Assembly (NCBI GenBank): GCA_960531495.1
Contig: OY482853.1
Coordinates: forward strand, 1,363,387-1,427,386
DNA from: Zeus faber
Lineage: Eukaryota > Chordata > Actinopteri > Zeiformes > Zeidae
Length of the DNA: 64,000 nt
Direction: 5' to 3'
Shown: positions 11,939-23,619 of the stretch, piece after piece
How the letters are laid out: each line of letters opens with the position of its first letter
Position numbering within the stretch: position 1 is the stretch's first letter
Made by a program: the position numbers and the translations under genes
The notes under the pieces: generated by a model
What the model was told of the DNA's origin: nothing
Databases searched by the model: none
Seen by the model: only the letters and a program-made list of their open reading frames with translations

Positions 11939-14266
11939 GCAGCAGTGACCCGGGAGGAGCCCAGCCGGGGCCGACACAAGATGTAGAACACAGTTGTTGT
12001 GTTGAGGTTTGCAGTTGGAGGTCCTTGCAGGTTCTTTCCAGGTTTCTGAACGATGCACATTATGTTGCTGTTCCCATGGGCACGAAATTCCTGGAAAAGT
12101 TATAAAATTGGAAAAACTGTTTTCTAGGCCTGGAAATGGTTTGGAATTAACAGAATGTTTTGGAAAGGTTTTGAATAAACACTGTTTTTGGATATTGTTT
12201 TAAATATGTTCATAAAAATCCCAAAACATGTCCGTTACGCAAAATGCGTTCCTCGCTTTACTCATTTAAAATGGAGCACAGGCTGTGTGACCGTTGAGAC
12301 TTGACTAGTATCACACGATACACATGGCGTATGCAGCTAGTTGGCGGCAGGAATGTCTAACGAGCAAGTAAAGTTAGCAAAGCCCCAGCAGCTTGCTTAG
12401 ACGCATAAAGGCCTGGGAAGTGCCTGTTTTATAATGTTTGGCTTTCAAACAACAAATATAATACATGGCTGAAGAGAGAGGCAGACTAGGCAGACTAGCC
12501 CACACCCTAGCTGCGCTGGGTGTAGGCTCATGGCAACATGGGGGAAGTGGCTCTGGTCAGCCATGCTAAAGGGAAAAAGGAATCAAGACAACCAAAAAGC
12601 AGCTCAGCCAACATCCGCACGTGTTTCACGGCTGCCGTAGCCGGACCGGATGACGTTAGCGCTTCCACCAGCACGGCAAGCGTGTAGCTGCCAGACAACT
12701 TCAACCCACGCTTAACCAATGCGTTGCCACATCCAGTGATCTGCTATCAGCTCAAGTGATGTGAGAACGGAAGACAATGGACTCACATTATTCATACAGC
12801 TCGTGTGCTAACACCGGTGAGCTTTTCAGCGCTACGGTTCCCGAATAGCCGAAAAGTTAGTTGTGGGGAAACAAAGTGTGCGTACCTCTCCATATTGGGA
12901 ATTGCGCCCTACTTCATGTGTCTTAGGGTCAGCACACTGGAGTAAGAGCCTCATAATCGCATCTACTTATTTCTAACTACTTAAAGTGGACCAATTATGC
13001 TCCTTTTTTACAGAAGTTAATATTGATCTCTGAGGTCCCAGAAACATGTTTTTGAAGTATTTTGCTGAACATACCACTCGGTTTATGCATTCAGGCTATT
13101 CTAATGTACCTCTAGTCCATAGTGTTCCAAACAGGCTGCTCTCTGTGTGTGTAGTTTAGTTGTAAATGAGCAGCAGAGCCCCTAGTTCTGAGCCAATGGG
13201 CTTTGAGCTTTACCCCGGGCTCTGTTGTATTTCTCTGTAAACTTTTACTGTTTCTGAACAAACTTTGAGTCGAGACATAAGCAATAAGCATCCAGTTGTT
13301 GAACCTTCACTCATATTAGATGTATAAGGCCTCGTTTAAAAGTTTGTTCCCACTTTCACCGCAGTGTCTGGAGCAGTGCGGCGCTTGGAGCCCCGTGGGG
13401 ATTTGGGTCTTATTTGGGTTTAATTCAATTAAGGAAATGTCGGAAAATAAATACATCTACGGTTTTCTTTTCAGAACACAGAAATACATTTCCCTCGTCT
13501 GCTGTTGTCATGGACAGTTGGTATTAATTCCTCTTTCTTTTAAAAGATTTGTGCTGCTTTGAAAGCTAACAACAGAGCACTTCCTGTGTGGAGTTATGAG
13601 ATGCTGCGTAGCACTGACACACAAAGCTGAAGGGCTGGTTTTAGGACATGTTTTCTGAAACATGCAGCTCACAAAAAACAGAGTCGTCTTATTTTATAGT
13701 TTGTTTGTTAGTATGTCCATCACAGACCCACATGGATGTGCACAAGCACTGAAAACATTTAGTTTTGCATATATCCCCTATAAAGTCATGGAAATAGGGT
13801 AAAATATTATGGAAAAGTTATGGAAAGGTATTGACAATCCATTGGTAAAAATGTGTGTGTTTCTCTGCACGATGTGTGGAAGTTCACTCCACTTTGTAGC
13901 TCATCAGGTGAAGGGACTTTTCCCCTTTGAGCCTCGTCTCGGGTGGAGTGCAACGGTTGTAAATAAAATAATTTCAAATAAACTCACCGTGTTACTTTGT
14001 TTGGAGGTTTTTGATGACAATGTAATGTGTTTGTGAAATGCGACATCCTCATCCGTGTGAATGCAAATTAGATGATTGATGATCTTATGGAGCTTATTGT
14101 GCGTTATCACCGCGTGTCATGACATGTCACTGCGTATACAGCATGTATGACCGTGTGCGTCTGTATGTGACAAATAACCACTTGAACTTGAATCCCAAGT
14201 TACATGGAATTCACCCCAATTGAATTTTGTTATGTTTTATGTTTTTTTTTTGATCTCTTATCACAG
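11939..14266. other. Intergenic region between the recombinase-like gene and ACAP
   Basis: No BAR-domain exon for ACAP could be found here. 12,538-12,684 reads MGEVALVSHAKGKKESRQPK on the + strand. This resembles the BED/TTF-type finger start of hAT transposase relatives and may be a decayed fragment. About 12,985-13,320 (gtggaccaattatgctcc onwards) looks like a dispersed fish repeat. 14,148-14,193 (gtctgtatgtgacaaataac, then cttgaacttgaa) is a LINE 3' tail in + orientation. Confidence 0.4.
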
Positions 14267-17200
14267 TGGGATGATGGTCCTCATGTGACTTTGTGTGAAT
14301 TTGCACAGGATGCATCAGGAGAGTCAGCGGTCACGCTGTGTCCTGGGAACGGTGACGTCATACAGGGTTATCTGTTCAAACGCTCCAGGAAGAAGAGCAA
14401 AACATGGAAGAGGTACTGAGACGGGTGATGAACTGGCTCTGTGCAACACGCGCACACACACAGTTGTAGACTCCAGCAGGCTCGGGCTGGCCATCTGCAT
14501 TTTGGGATAGTAAACGGCCAATCTCTGGAGTTGTGAGGCTGTCGACCAGGGCGGGCAATTATTTTATGATAAATTCATCAGAGTGGGACCGGGATCTTCA
14601 GCTCCGTCTCCTTATGTGTGTCTAATTAGAATTTGTTTTTATTTTAATTGTTTGGTTTCATAACATTAAGATAATATATATAATATCATTAAAATAGCCT
14701 ACATCATTTTGTGCTAAAATAAAATTGTATACAGCATCCAAAACCACTATTGAGTTACATTTAGTCATTGATCAGACGCTTTTATCCAAAGCCACTTACA
14801 ATTATTCAAACACCGACGGACGCAGCCATCAGGAGCAATGAGGGGTTAAGTGTCTTGCTCAAGGACACTACAGCATGCTAGCAGGAGGAGCCTGGGATCC
14901 AACCAGCAACCTTTAGATGACTAGACCACCAGCTCTACCTCCTGAGCTACCATCCCCACATGTGTGAGTTAATATTGTTTACTTATTGTTGTTTAGTTTT
15001 AAGTGAGGCCGGTTCTGTTTTAAAGCCGCAGTCTGGCCGTGAATCCATCTTGAAGGTTGGGGACTTGAACTGTGTATGACAGGCCACGTAGGGTACACTG
15101 TGTATTGCTTGTGTGTACTCACAATTATCGATGTTACCGCTATTTTATTCCTACAATATTATTGCCGATTTTACAGCATCCTTACGCAGATGCTATTGTG
15201 AAAAGCGACATACAATTATTGGATGCAGCCACCTAGAGCTGGGTTTAAGTATCTTGCTCAAGGACACTTCAGCGCGCTAGCAGGCTCTACCCCATGATCC
15301 ATCAAAACCGTTTCTTTTTCTACTTCTCAGATGCTGGTTTACCCTTAAAGACGACCAGCTGACCTACAGGAAGTCCCACAAGGTACCTTCAGGAAAACAG
15401 GTGTATGGTGGTTGTGCGGTGATGAGGTCATGTCTCTGACTGTCTGGTGTTGGACGGTTTCCAGGAGGACGTCCTGGTCCTGTTCCAGGACCTCAGACTC
15501 TGCGCCGTCAAACCTGTGGAGCAGACCGACCGACGCTTCTGCTTTGAGCTGCTCTCGGTCCAGAAGTAAGATCAGTAAGACCAGCAGCAGATCACTGAGA
15601 CTGAGAAGCTGAGAGACATAGCCACACTGAGACTGAGACTGTGTGTGTGGGGGTGGGTGTCTGTGTCTAGGTGCTGCACCCTGCAGGCAGACTCGGAGCA
15701 GTTGAAGCAGCTGTGGCTCAGCGCGGTCCAGAGCAGCATCGATCAGGCTTACAGAGAGAGAGCAGAGAGCCAGACAGCACAGGTATGTACTGGGAGACTC
15801 TGGGATGTCCTGGGACATACTGGGATGTACTGGGATGCACTGGGGTGTACTGGGATGTACCAGGATGCACCGGGACGCACTGGGATGTACTGGGACGCAC
15901 TGGGATGTACCGGGACGCACTGGGATGTACCGGGATGCACTGGGATGCACTGGGATGTACTGGGATGTACTGGGATGTACTGGGACAATGACACTGTGGC
16001 TCAGTGTGCGTCAATTCAGACGACAGTTGATCGGCCAGTGATATCTTCTCTTATTTCAACTCGTCCTCCACGCAGTCTGAGGCCCCCGTAGTCTTGAGCA
16101 GCAGGGACCCTCAGCCCGGCCCTGCACCCCAGAGGGCCGAGGCGCTGCGCGTGGCCCTCGGGGCCACTGGCAACCAGCGCTGCTGCGACTGTGGAGAGCT
16201 ACAGCCGCGCTGGGCGTCTGTCAACCTGGGAATCACTGTGTGCATCGAGTGCTCGGGAATACACAGGTACAAGTTAGCATCGAAATACTAAATCAAAATA
16301 ACTTACAGATCAAATCGACAAGATAAGAAAATATACAGAACATTTACAGTGAAATAGAAATATAACATGAAAAGCAGTATAGCATGAAGGGGTCGCCTGG
16401 GTATTGTTTGTTTAGGTGTGAGACTTCAGTTTGTAACTTCTTCTGCTGGAGAAGTTAATCTCCAGAGCAGTATTATGTACTTGTATTAAAGTACTGGAAT
16501 GTGTATTAATGTGTGGACTGTGATGCTTGTAGGAGTCTGGGCGTCCATCTGTCCAAGATCCGCTCTCTGACGTTGGACTCGTGGGATCCAGAACAGCTGA
16601 AGGTTCAGAACTTTAACCAAAACTCAAGGTTTTTCTTTGTCACTAAAACAAGATAAAGTGCATGTGGTGAAATATTACTTCCTGTGTACTGGATAGTACA
16701 CAGGAAGTAATACTGCTCCACAGGAAGTGATGCAGACTTCAGGGTTCTGCTGAAAGCCTCAAAAGCCAAAGGGAATAGAGGATTGTATAATATAATATGA
16801 TCTAATTGAAAATATGACATGATATGAGAATTGAACCCTCCACCAGCTGACTCCTGTGTTCACTCCCTAGCTCCTGGGGATTCTGGGAAACGACGTCATC
16901 AACAGCATCTACGAGGCTCGCTGCGCCGAGGAGGGCGGAGTCAAACCCAGCGCCGACAGCCCACGGTACAGTAACGCTGCACTGATGCACTCTGGGAAAT
17001 GACTGCATCATTTCCTACGTCGCGTCCAATGTGGTGTCTTAGCAAACCGTGTAGCACGCAATGTTACAGTGTTCCCAGCAGCAACCAACTGACCAATCGA
17101 CCAACTGATCAACCAACCAACCAATCAATCTGTTGTTTGCTTCTCTCTGATCAGACCCGAAAAGGAAACATGGATCAAAGAAAAGTATGTGGAGAGGAGA

Positions 17201-17696
17201 TTTGTGAATAAAAGCAGCAGTGACGGCATCCGTAAGTAATTAATGATGAATAACTCATTAGTTAATGATTATTAACTCATTAGTCAATGATGAATGACTC
17301 ATTAGTTACCTTTTAGTTAGTAACGCTGCGTGGGTGTGTGCTGTGGATTCAGAGCAAGCCAAGGCGGAGCTGGGGCGGAGTCTGTACCGTGCTGCATTGC
17401 TCGGCGACCTGGTTGCCATGGCAGCAGCGTTGGCCCAGGGGGCGGAGGTGAACGGGAGCCTCCCGGAGGAGGAGAACAGAACTGCACTGATCGCAGCGTC
17501 TGACAGGGTGCGAACAGCTGACCGGGCCCCGCCCACTTTGATCTAGTCAGGAAGTAGCCTGATCCCACTTCCTGTTTCCAGGGCTCCCTGTCGGCCTGCG
17601 AGTTGCTGCTGCAGAACGGAGCAAACATCAACCATAGAGACCAACGAGGAAGAGGAGCGCTGCACACCGCCGTGACGGCAGGACACACCGGGTGTG

Positions 17697-17731
<35 letters not shown>

Positions 17732-18539
17732 GCACACGCGCACACACACATACGCACACACACACGCACACACACAGCCATGTTGGAGGACCTGACTTCC
17801 TGTTTGGACTCTCTGCCCCCGCCAGGCAGGTGTGTCTGCTGCTGAAGAGAGGAGCCAACCAGTACGCAGTGGACGAGAGGGGGCAGGACCCGCTGGCCAT
17901 CGCCGTGGAAACGGCCCACGCCGACATTGTCACCCTGTGAGTTGTGGCTGTACCGCTCATGTGCTTCAATAATAATACTGATAGTATTAATAATATGAAC
18001 AATGTTAATAATGTACTGCAGGCTGCGTATGGCCCGGATGAACGAGGAGATGAGGGAGTCGGAGGGAGCCTTCGGAGCCGTCGGTAACTACAACCGTACC
18101 GCACTCTTACCATGGAGACCTGATCCTGTCCACCATGTCGCTTGAACAGACATTAGAATATACACGACGGCTGTTTTTATTTATTAGTTTGTACATTTCA
18201 TGAATTCATATTTATTTAAACTAATTGACAATTGGCAAAAATGAAATATGGTTAAATGGTTGAAATGTATTGCAGCCCAGCGTAGAAAGCCACAGAAGCT
18301 GCCGCCTCACGCTGCGACGCAGCGTCTGATGCCTCCGCTTCACAACCTTCATCTTGTCCATCATGAGACCTTTGAATCACTCATAACAGTTCTTGATTGT
18401 AGGTGACGACCAGACTTTTCAGGACATTTTCCGTGACTTCAGCGACATGGCGTCGCATCACCCCGACCGGCTGAGCCGTCGCCATCTTCCTGGAGGGGGA
18501 CAGGAAGTGGATGGCCCACACAGGAAGCCCTCAGAATGA
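14267..18539 (+). CDS. acap1-like: ACAP-family Arf GAP (PH, ArfGAP, ankyrin), 5' part not seen
   Basis: Thirteen exons join in frame for 472 residues: 14267-14412, 15331-15382, 15465-15565, 15671-15782, 16076-16266, 16533-16602, 16871-16965, 17155-17231, 17353-17507, 17582-17691, 17826-17936, 18022-18083, 18403-18539 (TGA). ACAPs stimulate GTP hydrolysis on Arf6 at endosomes and plasma membrane. Exons 1-4 encode a PH domain ([39 protein letters not shown]). Exons 5-7 encode the ArfGAP fold with the C-x2-C-x16-C-x2-C zinc site and the arginine finger in CIECSGIHR. Exons 9-11 encode ankyrin repeats ([18 protein letters not shown]). The end reads [20 protein letters not shown]. The short linker before the ankyrins and the RLSRR end fit ACAP1, while NEEMRESEG and LGNDVIN fit ACAP2, so the paralogue is unsettled. 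Normal ACAPs start with a BAR domain; none is found upstream, so the gene is a partial duplicate, uses a distant 5' part, or lies at an assembly error. Confidence 0.88.
14752..14962 (-). mobile_element. tRNA-derived SINE, full-length-looking
   Basis: Reverse-complemented it starts with a tRNA-like head: box A-like tagctcaggaggtagagc and box B-like ggttggatccc. It continues with tgtccttgagcaagacactt and ends in ggctttggataaaagcgtct. This head and tail structure is typical of fish tRNA SINEs. It lies in ACAP intron 1. Confidence 0.75.
15168..15303 (-). mobile_element. Second, truncated copy of the same SINE
   Basis: It shares the tcttgctcaaggacac and gcagccac blocks and the 3' tail with the copy at 14,752, but the tRNA-like head is incomplete. 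The copy is more diverged and therefore probably older. Confidence 0.6.
15785..15988. repeat. 10-bp minisatellite in ACAP intron 4
   Basis: About 20 units of actgggatgt / actgggacgc / actgggatgc follow directly after the donor at 15,783. The period is 10, so reading frames run through it by chance on both strands. Confidence 0.93.
17697..17778. repeat. (CA)n-rich microsatellite in ACAP intron 10
   Basis: CA dinucleotides with occasional TA or GC interruptions lie between two ankyrin exons. Confidence 0.9.
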
Positions 18540-20032
18540 GTCAGCGAAGGTTCGATGAAAAAAGGTCCAGAGTTTCACTAAGTTACCGTCCAAGGTGGAG
18601 GACGGTGGTGGATCAGTGGATCCAGGACATGGGTTCTCCATTTTCAATTATAGAAGCAGCTGTGAGCAGGGGCAGATTGCTGCTGGTTTCCATGGTTACA
18701 ACATGCTGTTACCACTGACAGGCTTTAAAGGGACATTCCACTGAAAAACTGATTTTTTTTTTCTTGTCTGAGTTGTGCTGATGATAGAAACCAAACAGAG
18801 GCAGAACAGGATGTGAGTGCAGAGGAAAGGAAGTAGAGTGTTAAACATGTTTCAACCAGAAGTTCTCTGAAACATTCCAGTGTCACTGATGTTCTAGTTC
18901 TGCATGCTAACTGCGTTACCTCAATGCATGGCTGTGGATGGGATCAGCTAGCCTAGCCTAGATAGGGGTTTTCTGAATAGCTAAAGTAGCCACGGTGTGC
19001 TGTGGGCACAGTCGCTAGCGTCACAGAGGGAGCGATGGGGGAGCAGGGATGTTTTAGATGGGGGGGGGGGCTCTTCACAGCACCATGTATATACAGCGCC
19101 CCCACCCTCCTCCGTCGACAGTTTGGCTGGAGCCTGGTCGGGCGAAGCCCCTGATGACTTTTCATCCTAGCGACACACGTCTTACATCGTAATATAGAAA
19201 CATGAAAAAACTAGATCTTAAGTTTGAAATGTAGTTACTATGAAAAGCAAAGTATCTGTTGAACATTTTGTGATGGATGTCAGTGTCTGTTATGAAGTTA
19301 CATTTAGCTGCTGTTACTTTGGTTTGCTGAACAAGTTTAATATTTTAATACAACTAGTTTTTGCGTTATCTTTCTATCACTCATGAATTTAACTGAATAT
19401 GTTGAATATTTCTATATTATATAATTCATAATAGTTTCTTCCTGAATGTGACTTGTATTTTGGGATGGATTTGCTGCTGTAGAAAACATATTCCATCCCA
19501 GGTTAACATGATGCTTTTGCGCAGTAAAATCTTGATTTCTCGTATTTAGTTCGACTCCTTCTTCTGAACAGCGACGCAACGTGGCGCTGAATCCGAATCT
19601 GGCTTTTATTTTATAAAAGGGAGAAGATGAACTTTATCACAGTTTCCCTTTGCCGTGACGTCTTCCATCGAGTGAAGGAACATCTGTGTTGAGACAAACA
19701 GGGTCATTTATTCAAAACACCAGAACCTTTCAACTTTAGAGGCAATAAAAAGTAATAAAGATGAGGAAACTCTTCCCGCTGCAGTGATTTCACACGCGCC
19801 TGGCTTTTCAATATGGAAAAGTAGACATTTAGTATTTGCGCCTCTTGTATTGCAGCCGTGCATAATGATATAATAATATCCTTTCAACACGGATGGCTCC
19901 AGTTCAACGGGAAAACCGGTTTCTGTGACAGTTCCAGAACCCGTTCGGATCCTGGCCGGGTGGGGCATCAGCCTTCCGCTCGTCTGGTGCGATTATTAAA
20001 ATAACGACCGTAATAAAACAGTTCATTCCAGT
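18540..20032. other. Convergent 3' flanks of ACAP and wdr74
   Basis: The two genes converge here. A poly(A) signal on the minus strand, tttatt on + at 19,707-19,712, fits the end of wdr74 about 320 bases past its stop codon. No clear poly(A) signal was assigned to ACAP. A G run occurs at 19,062-19,070. Confidence 0.4.
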
Positions 20033-21339
20033 TCATGATTTCGCCGCCTTCTTTTTTTTCTTCTTGCTCTTCCTCTCCACTCCCTCCTCTTCCTCCTGCT
20101 CTCCGCTCCTCCTCTTGGTCTTCTCCGTCCCGATCTTCTCCATATTGCTCCACACCTCGTCAACCTCCACCTCCACCTCCTTCGTCGCCTCCACCGCCTC
20201 CCCTCCGCCCGGCTCCTCCGGCTCCCTGCCGGCCAGGAGGATGCAGTTCAGCCGGGACTTGAGGTAGACCTTGTGCTGCAGGGTGCGGTCCTCCAGGCTG
20301 TGGACCCTCAGGAAGCGGTCCAGGCCGCAGGAGGCCACCAGGGGCAGGGAGGGGTGGCACTGCAGGCCCCGCACCCCGCCAGCCAGGCCCTTCAGGCAGC
20401 CGTGGACCAACCCCTTCCTCAGGTCCAGCATGGCCACCTGGCCCTGCGTGTTCCCCACCACCACTGTGGTCCCGCCGGCCGCCAGGGACAGGCAGGTGAG
20501 CGGGTGCTCACCGTAGCGGGCCTCCAGGACCGGCCGGCGCTGGGAGGCGGCCGGGTCGTAGATGCGGACCTGAAGGAACAACCGCAACACACGGTTTTAG
20601 TGGACGGAGGTTAAACGACAAAGCCTGGTCTGACACTTGTTGACAAGGAAGTGAAGCTGCTGGTCCCAGTGTCTCCGGTTTCAATTACATGTCTAACAGA
20701 TGGGATCTACACCTCCCCAGACACTCCTCTCACCTCGTGGTGTCCGGTGCAGGTCACCACCTTCTCGGACCCCGGGATGAAGGCCATGTCCCGGACCCAC
20801 TCTGGTCTCCGCAGGTCCAGCCAGTCGTTGCGTACATTCTTGGCGGAGAACAGGGGCTGCTCGGGCCGCTCCAGGTCCCAGACCCTCAGCCCGTTCTCCT
20901 TCCCCCCGGTAGCCACCACTGAGCTCCGCACGGGGCTCTGCCGCATCCTGCACACGTTCCGCCCGGCGTCCACCTCCAGCGCCGGCTCGCCGCCCTCCTC
21001 CTTCCACAGCCGCAGCCGGCCCGTCTCCACGCAGGTCACCAGGGCGGACCCGGCCACAGCGAGCCCCGTGAAGGCTCCGTGGTCCGGCTCCGCGCAGCGC
21101 CGGCTCTCGGTGAACAGCCCCTTGGTGGTGCTGAAGGTCCGCACGGTGCCGTCCACGGCCCCCAGCAGCAGCTCCGTCTCGGCGGCGTCGCCCCAGCTCA
21201 GCACCCGCAGCTCCTGGCCGCGGCTCAGGCTGCCGGTCTCGGTGAAGTTGAACGCCTGTCTTCGGGCCAGGCTCACCCCCTTCAGGATGCCGGTCTCCGA
21301 CCCCAGCCACACGGAGCACAGCTCGCTCCTCTGCGCCAT
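20033..21339 (-). CDS. wdr74: WD repeat protein 74, ribosome biogenesis factor
   Basis: Two exons, 20734-21339 (ATG) and 20033-20569 (TGA), join in phase 0 to give 380 residues, close to the human length. WDR74 is a nucleolar seven-blade WD40 protein working with NVL/MTR4 in pre-60S maturation. Hallmarks are VWLGSETGILKGVSLARRQA at the N terminus, VVATGGKENGLRVWDL, AKNVRNDWLDLRRPEW, PGSEKVVTCTGHHEVR across the junction, and GLQCHPSLPLVASCGLDRFL. The C-terminal tail is acidic, then Lys-rich (KKKKKKAAKS), as expected of a nucleolar protein. Exon 1 is strongly GC-rich. Confidence 0.96.
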
Positions 21340-21536
21340 GACGCCGCCGCACAGCAAGACACGTGTTGACGGGGAGGTGTCGCACAATGCATACGTCACA
21401 GCGGAGTCGGAAGTGATGCTGCGTTCAGGCCGCGTGTGAAATCCGGAAAAAACAAAACCTGCCACTTGACGCGACATTGAAATCCTGGATTTCGCGCCAC
21501 ATTTTACTGAGATAACGGACCTGACGTCACGCCCAC
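21340..21536. promoter_or_regulatory. Divergent promoter between wdr74 and the ORF at 21,537
   Basis: The 197 bases between two opposite start codons hold a perfect CRE palindrome TGACGTCA at 21,522-21,529 and an E2F-like TTTCGCGCC at 21,490-21,498. A cAMP-type tacgtcac also occurs near 21,391. The + strand start lies in ccacATGGCGGC, a match to the YY1/TISU element that fixes transcription and translation starts of short-leader housekeeping genes. These are consensus matches read by eye. Confidence 0.6.
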
Positions 21537-23281
21537 ATGGCGGCACACAGCGTTGACAGCATCAAGCGTCACCTGCGTTTTATCAGAAAACACGACGTTG
21601 AATCTGAGCGGCTGTGGCTCAGTCACATCACTGAGCATCACAAGCTGCAGAAGCAAAACACTGAGCATCACAAGCTGCAGAAAGAAAACACTGAGCATCA
21701 CAAGCTGCAGAAGGAAAACACTGAGCATCACAAGCTGCAGAAAGAAAACACTGAGCATCACAAGCTGCAGAAGGAAAACACTGAGCATCACAAGCTGCAG
21801 AAAGAAAACACTGAGCATCACAAGCTGCAGAAAGAAAACACTGAGCATCACAAGCTGCAGAAGGAAAACACTGAGCATCACAAGCTGCAGAAGGAAAACA
21901 CTGAGCATCACAAGCTGCAGAAGGAAAACACTGAGCATCACAAGCTGCAGAAAGAAAACACTGAGCATCACAAGCTGCAGAAAGAAAACACTGAGCATCA
22001 CAAGCTGCAGAAGCAAAACACTGAGTATCACAAGCTGCAGAAAGAAAACACTGAGCATCACAAGCTGCAGAAGGAAAACACTGAGCATCACAAGCTGCAG
22101 AAGGAAAACACTGAGCATCACAAGCTGCAGAAGGAAAACACTGAGTATCACAAGCTGCAGAAGGAAAACACTGAGCATCACAAGCTGCAGAAAGAAAACA
22201 CTGAGCATCACAAGCTGCAGAAGGAAAACACTGAGCATCACAAGCTGCAGAAGGAAAACACTGAGCATCACAAGCTGCAGAAAGAAAACACTGAGCATCA
22301 CAAGCTGCAGAAGGGAAACACTGAGCATCACAAGCTGCAGAAAGAAAACACTGAGCATCACAAGCTGCAGAAGGAAAACACTGAGCATCACAAGCTGCAG
22401 AAAGAAAACACTGAGCATCACAAGCTGCAGAAGGAAAACACTGAGCATCACAAGCTGCAGAAGGGAAACACTGAGCATCACAAGCTGCAGAAAGAAAACA
22501 CTGAGCATCACAAGCTGCAGAAGGAAAACACTGAGTATCACAAGCTGCAGAAAGAAAACACTGAGCATCACAAGCTGCAGAAGGAAAACACTGAGCATCA
22601 CAAGCTGCAGAAAGAAAACACTGAGCATCACAAGCTGCAGAAGCAAAACACTGAGTATCACAAGCTGCAGAAAGAAAACACTGAGCATCACAAGCTGCAG
22701 AAGGAAAACACTGAGTATCACAAGCTGCAGAAGGGAAACACTGAGCATCACAAGCTGCAGAAAGAAAACACTGAGCATCACAAGCTGCAGAAGGGAAACA
22801 CTGAGCATCACAAGCTGCAGAAAGAAAACACTGAGCATCACAAGCTGCAGAAGGAAAACACTGAGCATCACAAGCTGCAGAAGGAAGACACTGAGCATCA
22901 CAAGCTGCAGAAAGAAAACACTGAGCATCACAAGCTGCAGAAAGAAAACACTGAGCATCACAAGCTGCAGAAGGGAAACACTGAGCATCACAAGCTGCAG
23001 AAAGAAAACACTGAGCATCACAAGCTGCAGAAAGAAAACACTGAGCATCACAAGCTGCAGAAGGAAAACACTGAGCATCACAAGCTGCAGAAGGAAAACA
23101 CTGAGCATCACAAGCTGCAGAAGGGAAACACTGAGCATCACAAGCTGCAGAAGGGAAACACTGAGCATCACAAGCTGCAGAAGGAAAACACTGAGCATCA
23201 CAAGCTGCAGAAGGGAAACACTGAGCATCACAAGCTGCAGAAGGAAAACACTGAGCATCACAAGCTGCAGAAGGGAAACAG
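21537..23281 (+). CDS. Candidate unknown gene start opening into a 30-bp coding-length minisatellite
   Basis: The frame starts MAAHSVDSIKRHLRFIRKHD, with a unique segment of about 30 residues. It then runs through 55 copies of a decapeptide of the type TEHHKLQKEN. In favour of a real gene are the TISU-like start, the shared promoter with wdr74, and the multiple-of-three unit. Against it: the unit has no stop in several frames, so long frames arise by chance on both strands. No splice donor or homologue was recognised, and the frame continues into a second unrelated tandem array, where translation is not credible. The unique N-terminal segment may be the first exon of a gene interrupted by the array. 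I do not recognise it. Confidence 0.3.
21631..23280. repeat. 30-bp minisatellite, 55 units, no length variants
   Basis: The unit is ctgagcatcacaagctgcag followed by aagnaaaaca. It fills exactly 1650 bases with no insertion or deletion. Variation is limited to a few sites (gagcatc/gagtatc, aaga/aagg/aagc, ggaaaac/gggaaac, one gaagac). These variants are scattered in a pattern usable for repeat-variant mapping. Confidence 0.98.
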
Positions 23282-23586
23282 TGACTGCAGCGCCGCGTCC
23301 CGGGGCCAGAGACGAAGCGTTGAGCTGCAGCGGCAACGAAAGACCGGAAAGACTGATTCTGTCCTTTGTAGCCGCCTAGCGGCCAACAGCGCACACGCAG
23401 CATCAGCGTCGCGCAAAATCGATTCGCTTCAGTTGGAAAAATCGAATAAAACAAAGACCAAACAGCGCGTTTCGCTTTCTGGTCTTTTTTTAATTAGAAA
23501 AATGTACAACTTTAAAAAACACAACTTTATACGGAGCCATGTGAGCCGTTACAGCGCCACCTGCTGCCAGACCGTGAAACAGGCAG
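23281..23586. other. Unique spacer between two tandem arrays
   Basis: About 300 bases of non-repetitive DNA, GC-rich at the left. No exon with good splice signals was found. Confidence 0.5.
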
Positions 23587-23619
23587 ATTCAAGGTTCAAG
23601 AGGTTTATTCGTCACATTC

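Noticed and set aside
12528-12719. BED-finger-like fragment (MGEVALVSHAKGKK)
   Set aside because: Too short and isolated to call a gene; mentioned only as a possible transposase relic in the intergenic entry.
17306-18113. Minus-strand frames of 160-200 codons across ACAP exons
   Set aside because: Shadows of the plus-strand ankyrin exons and CA repeats; no splice or domain support.
21631-23280. Regular 30-bp repeats resembling a CRISPR array at first sight
   Set aside because: The repeats are contiguous with no spacers, there are no cas genes, and the DNA is vertebrate.
21504-23454. Minus-strand and alternative + frames of about 610 codons across the 30-bp array
   Set aside because: Same artefact of a stop-free 30-bp unit. 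Only the + frame starting at 21,537 has a promoter-like context, and it too is kept at low confidence.
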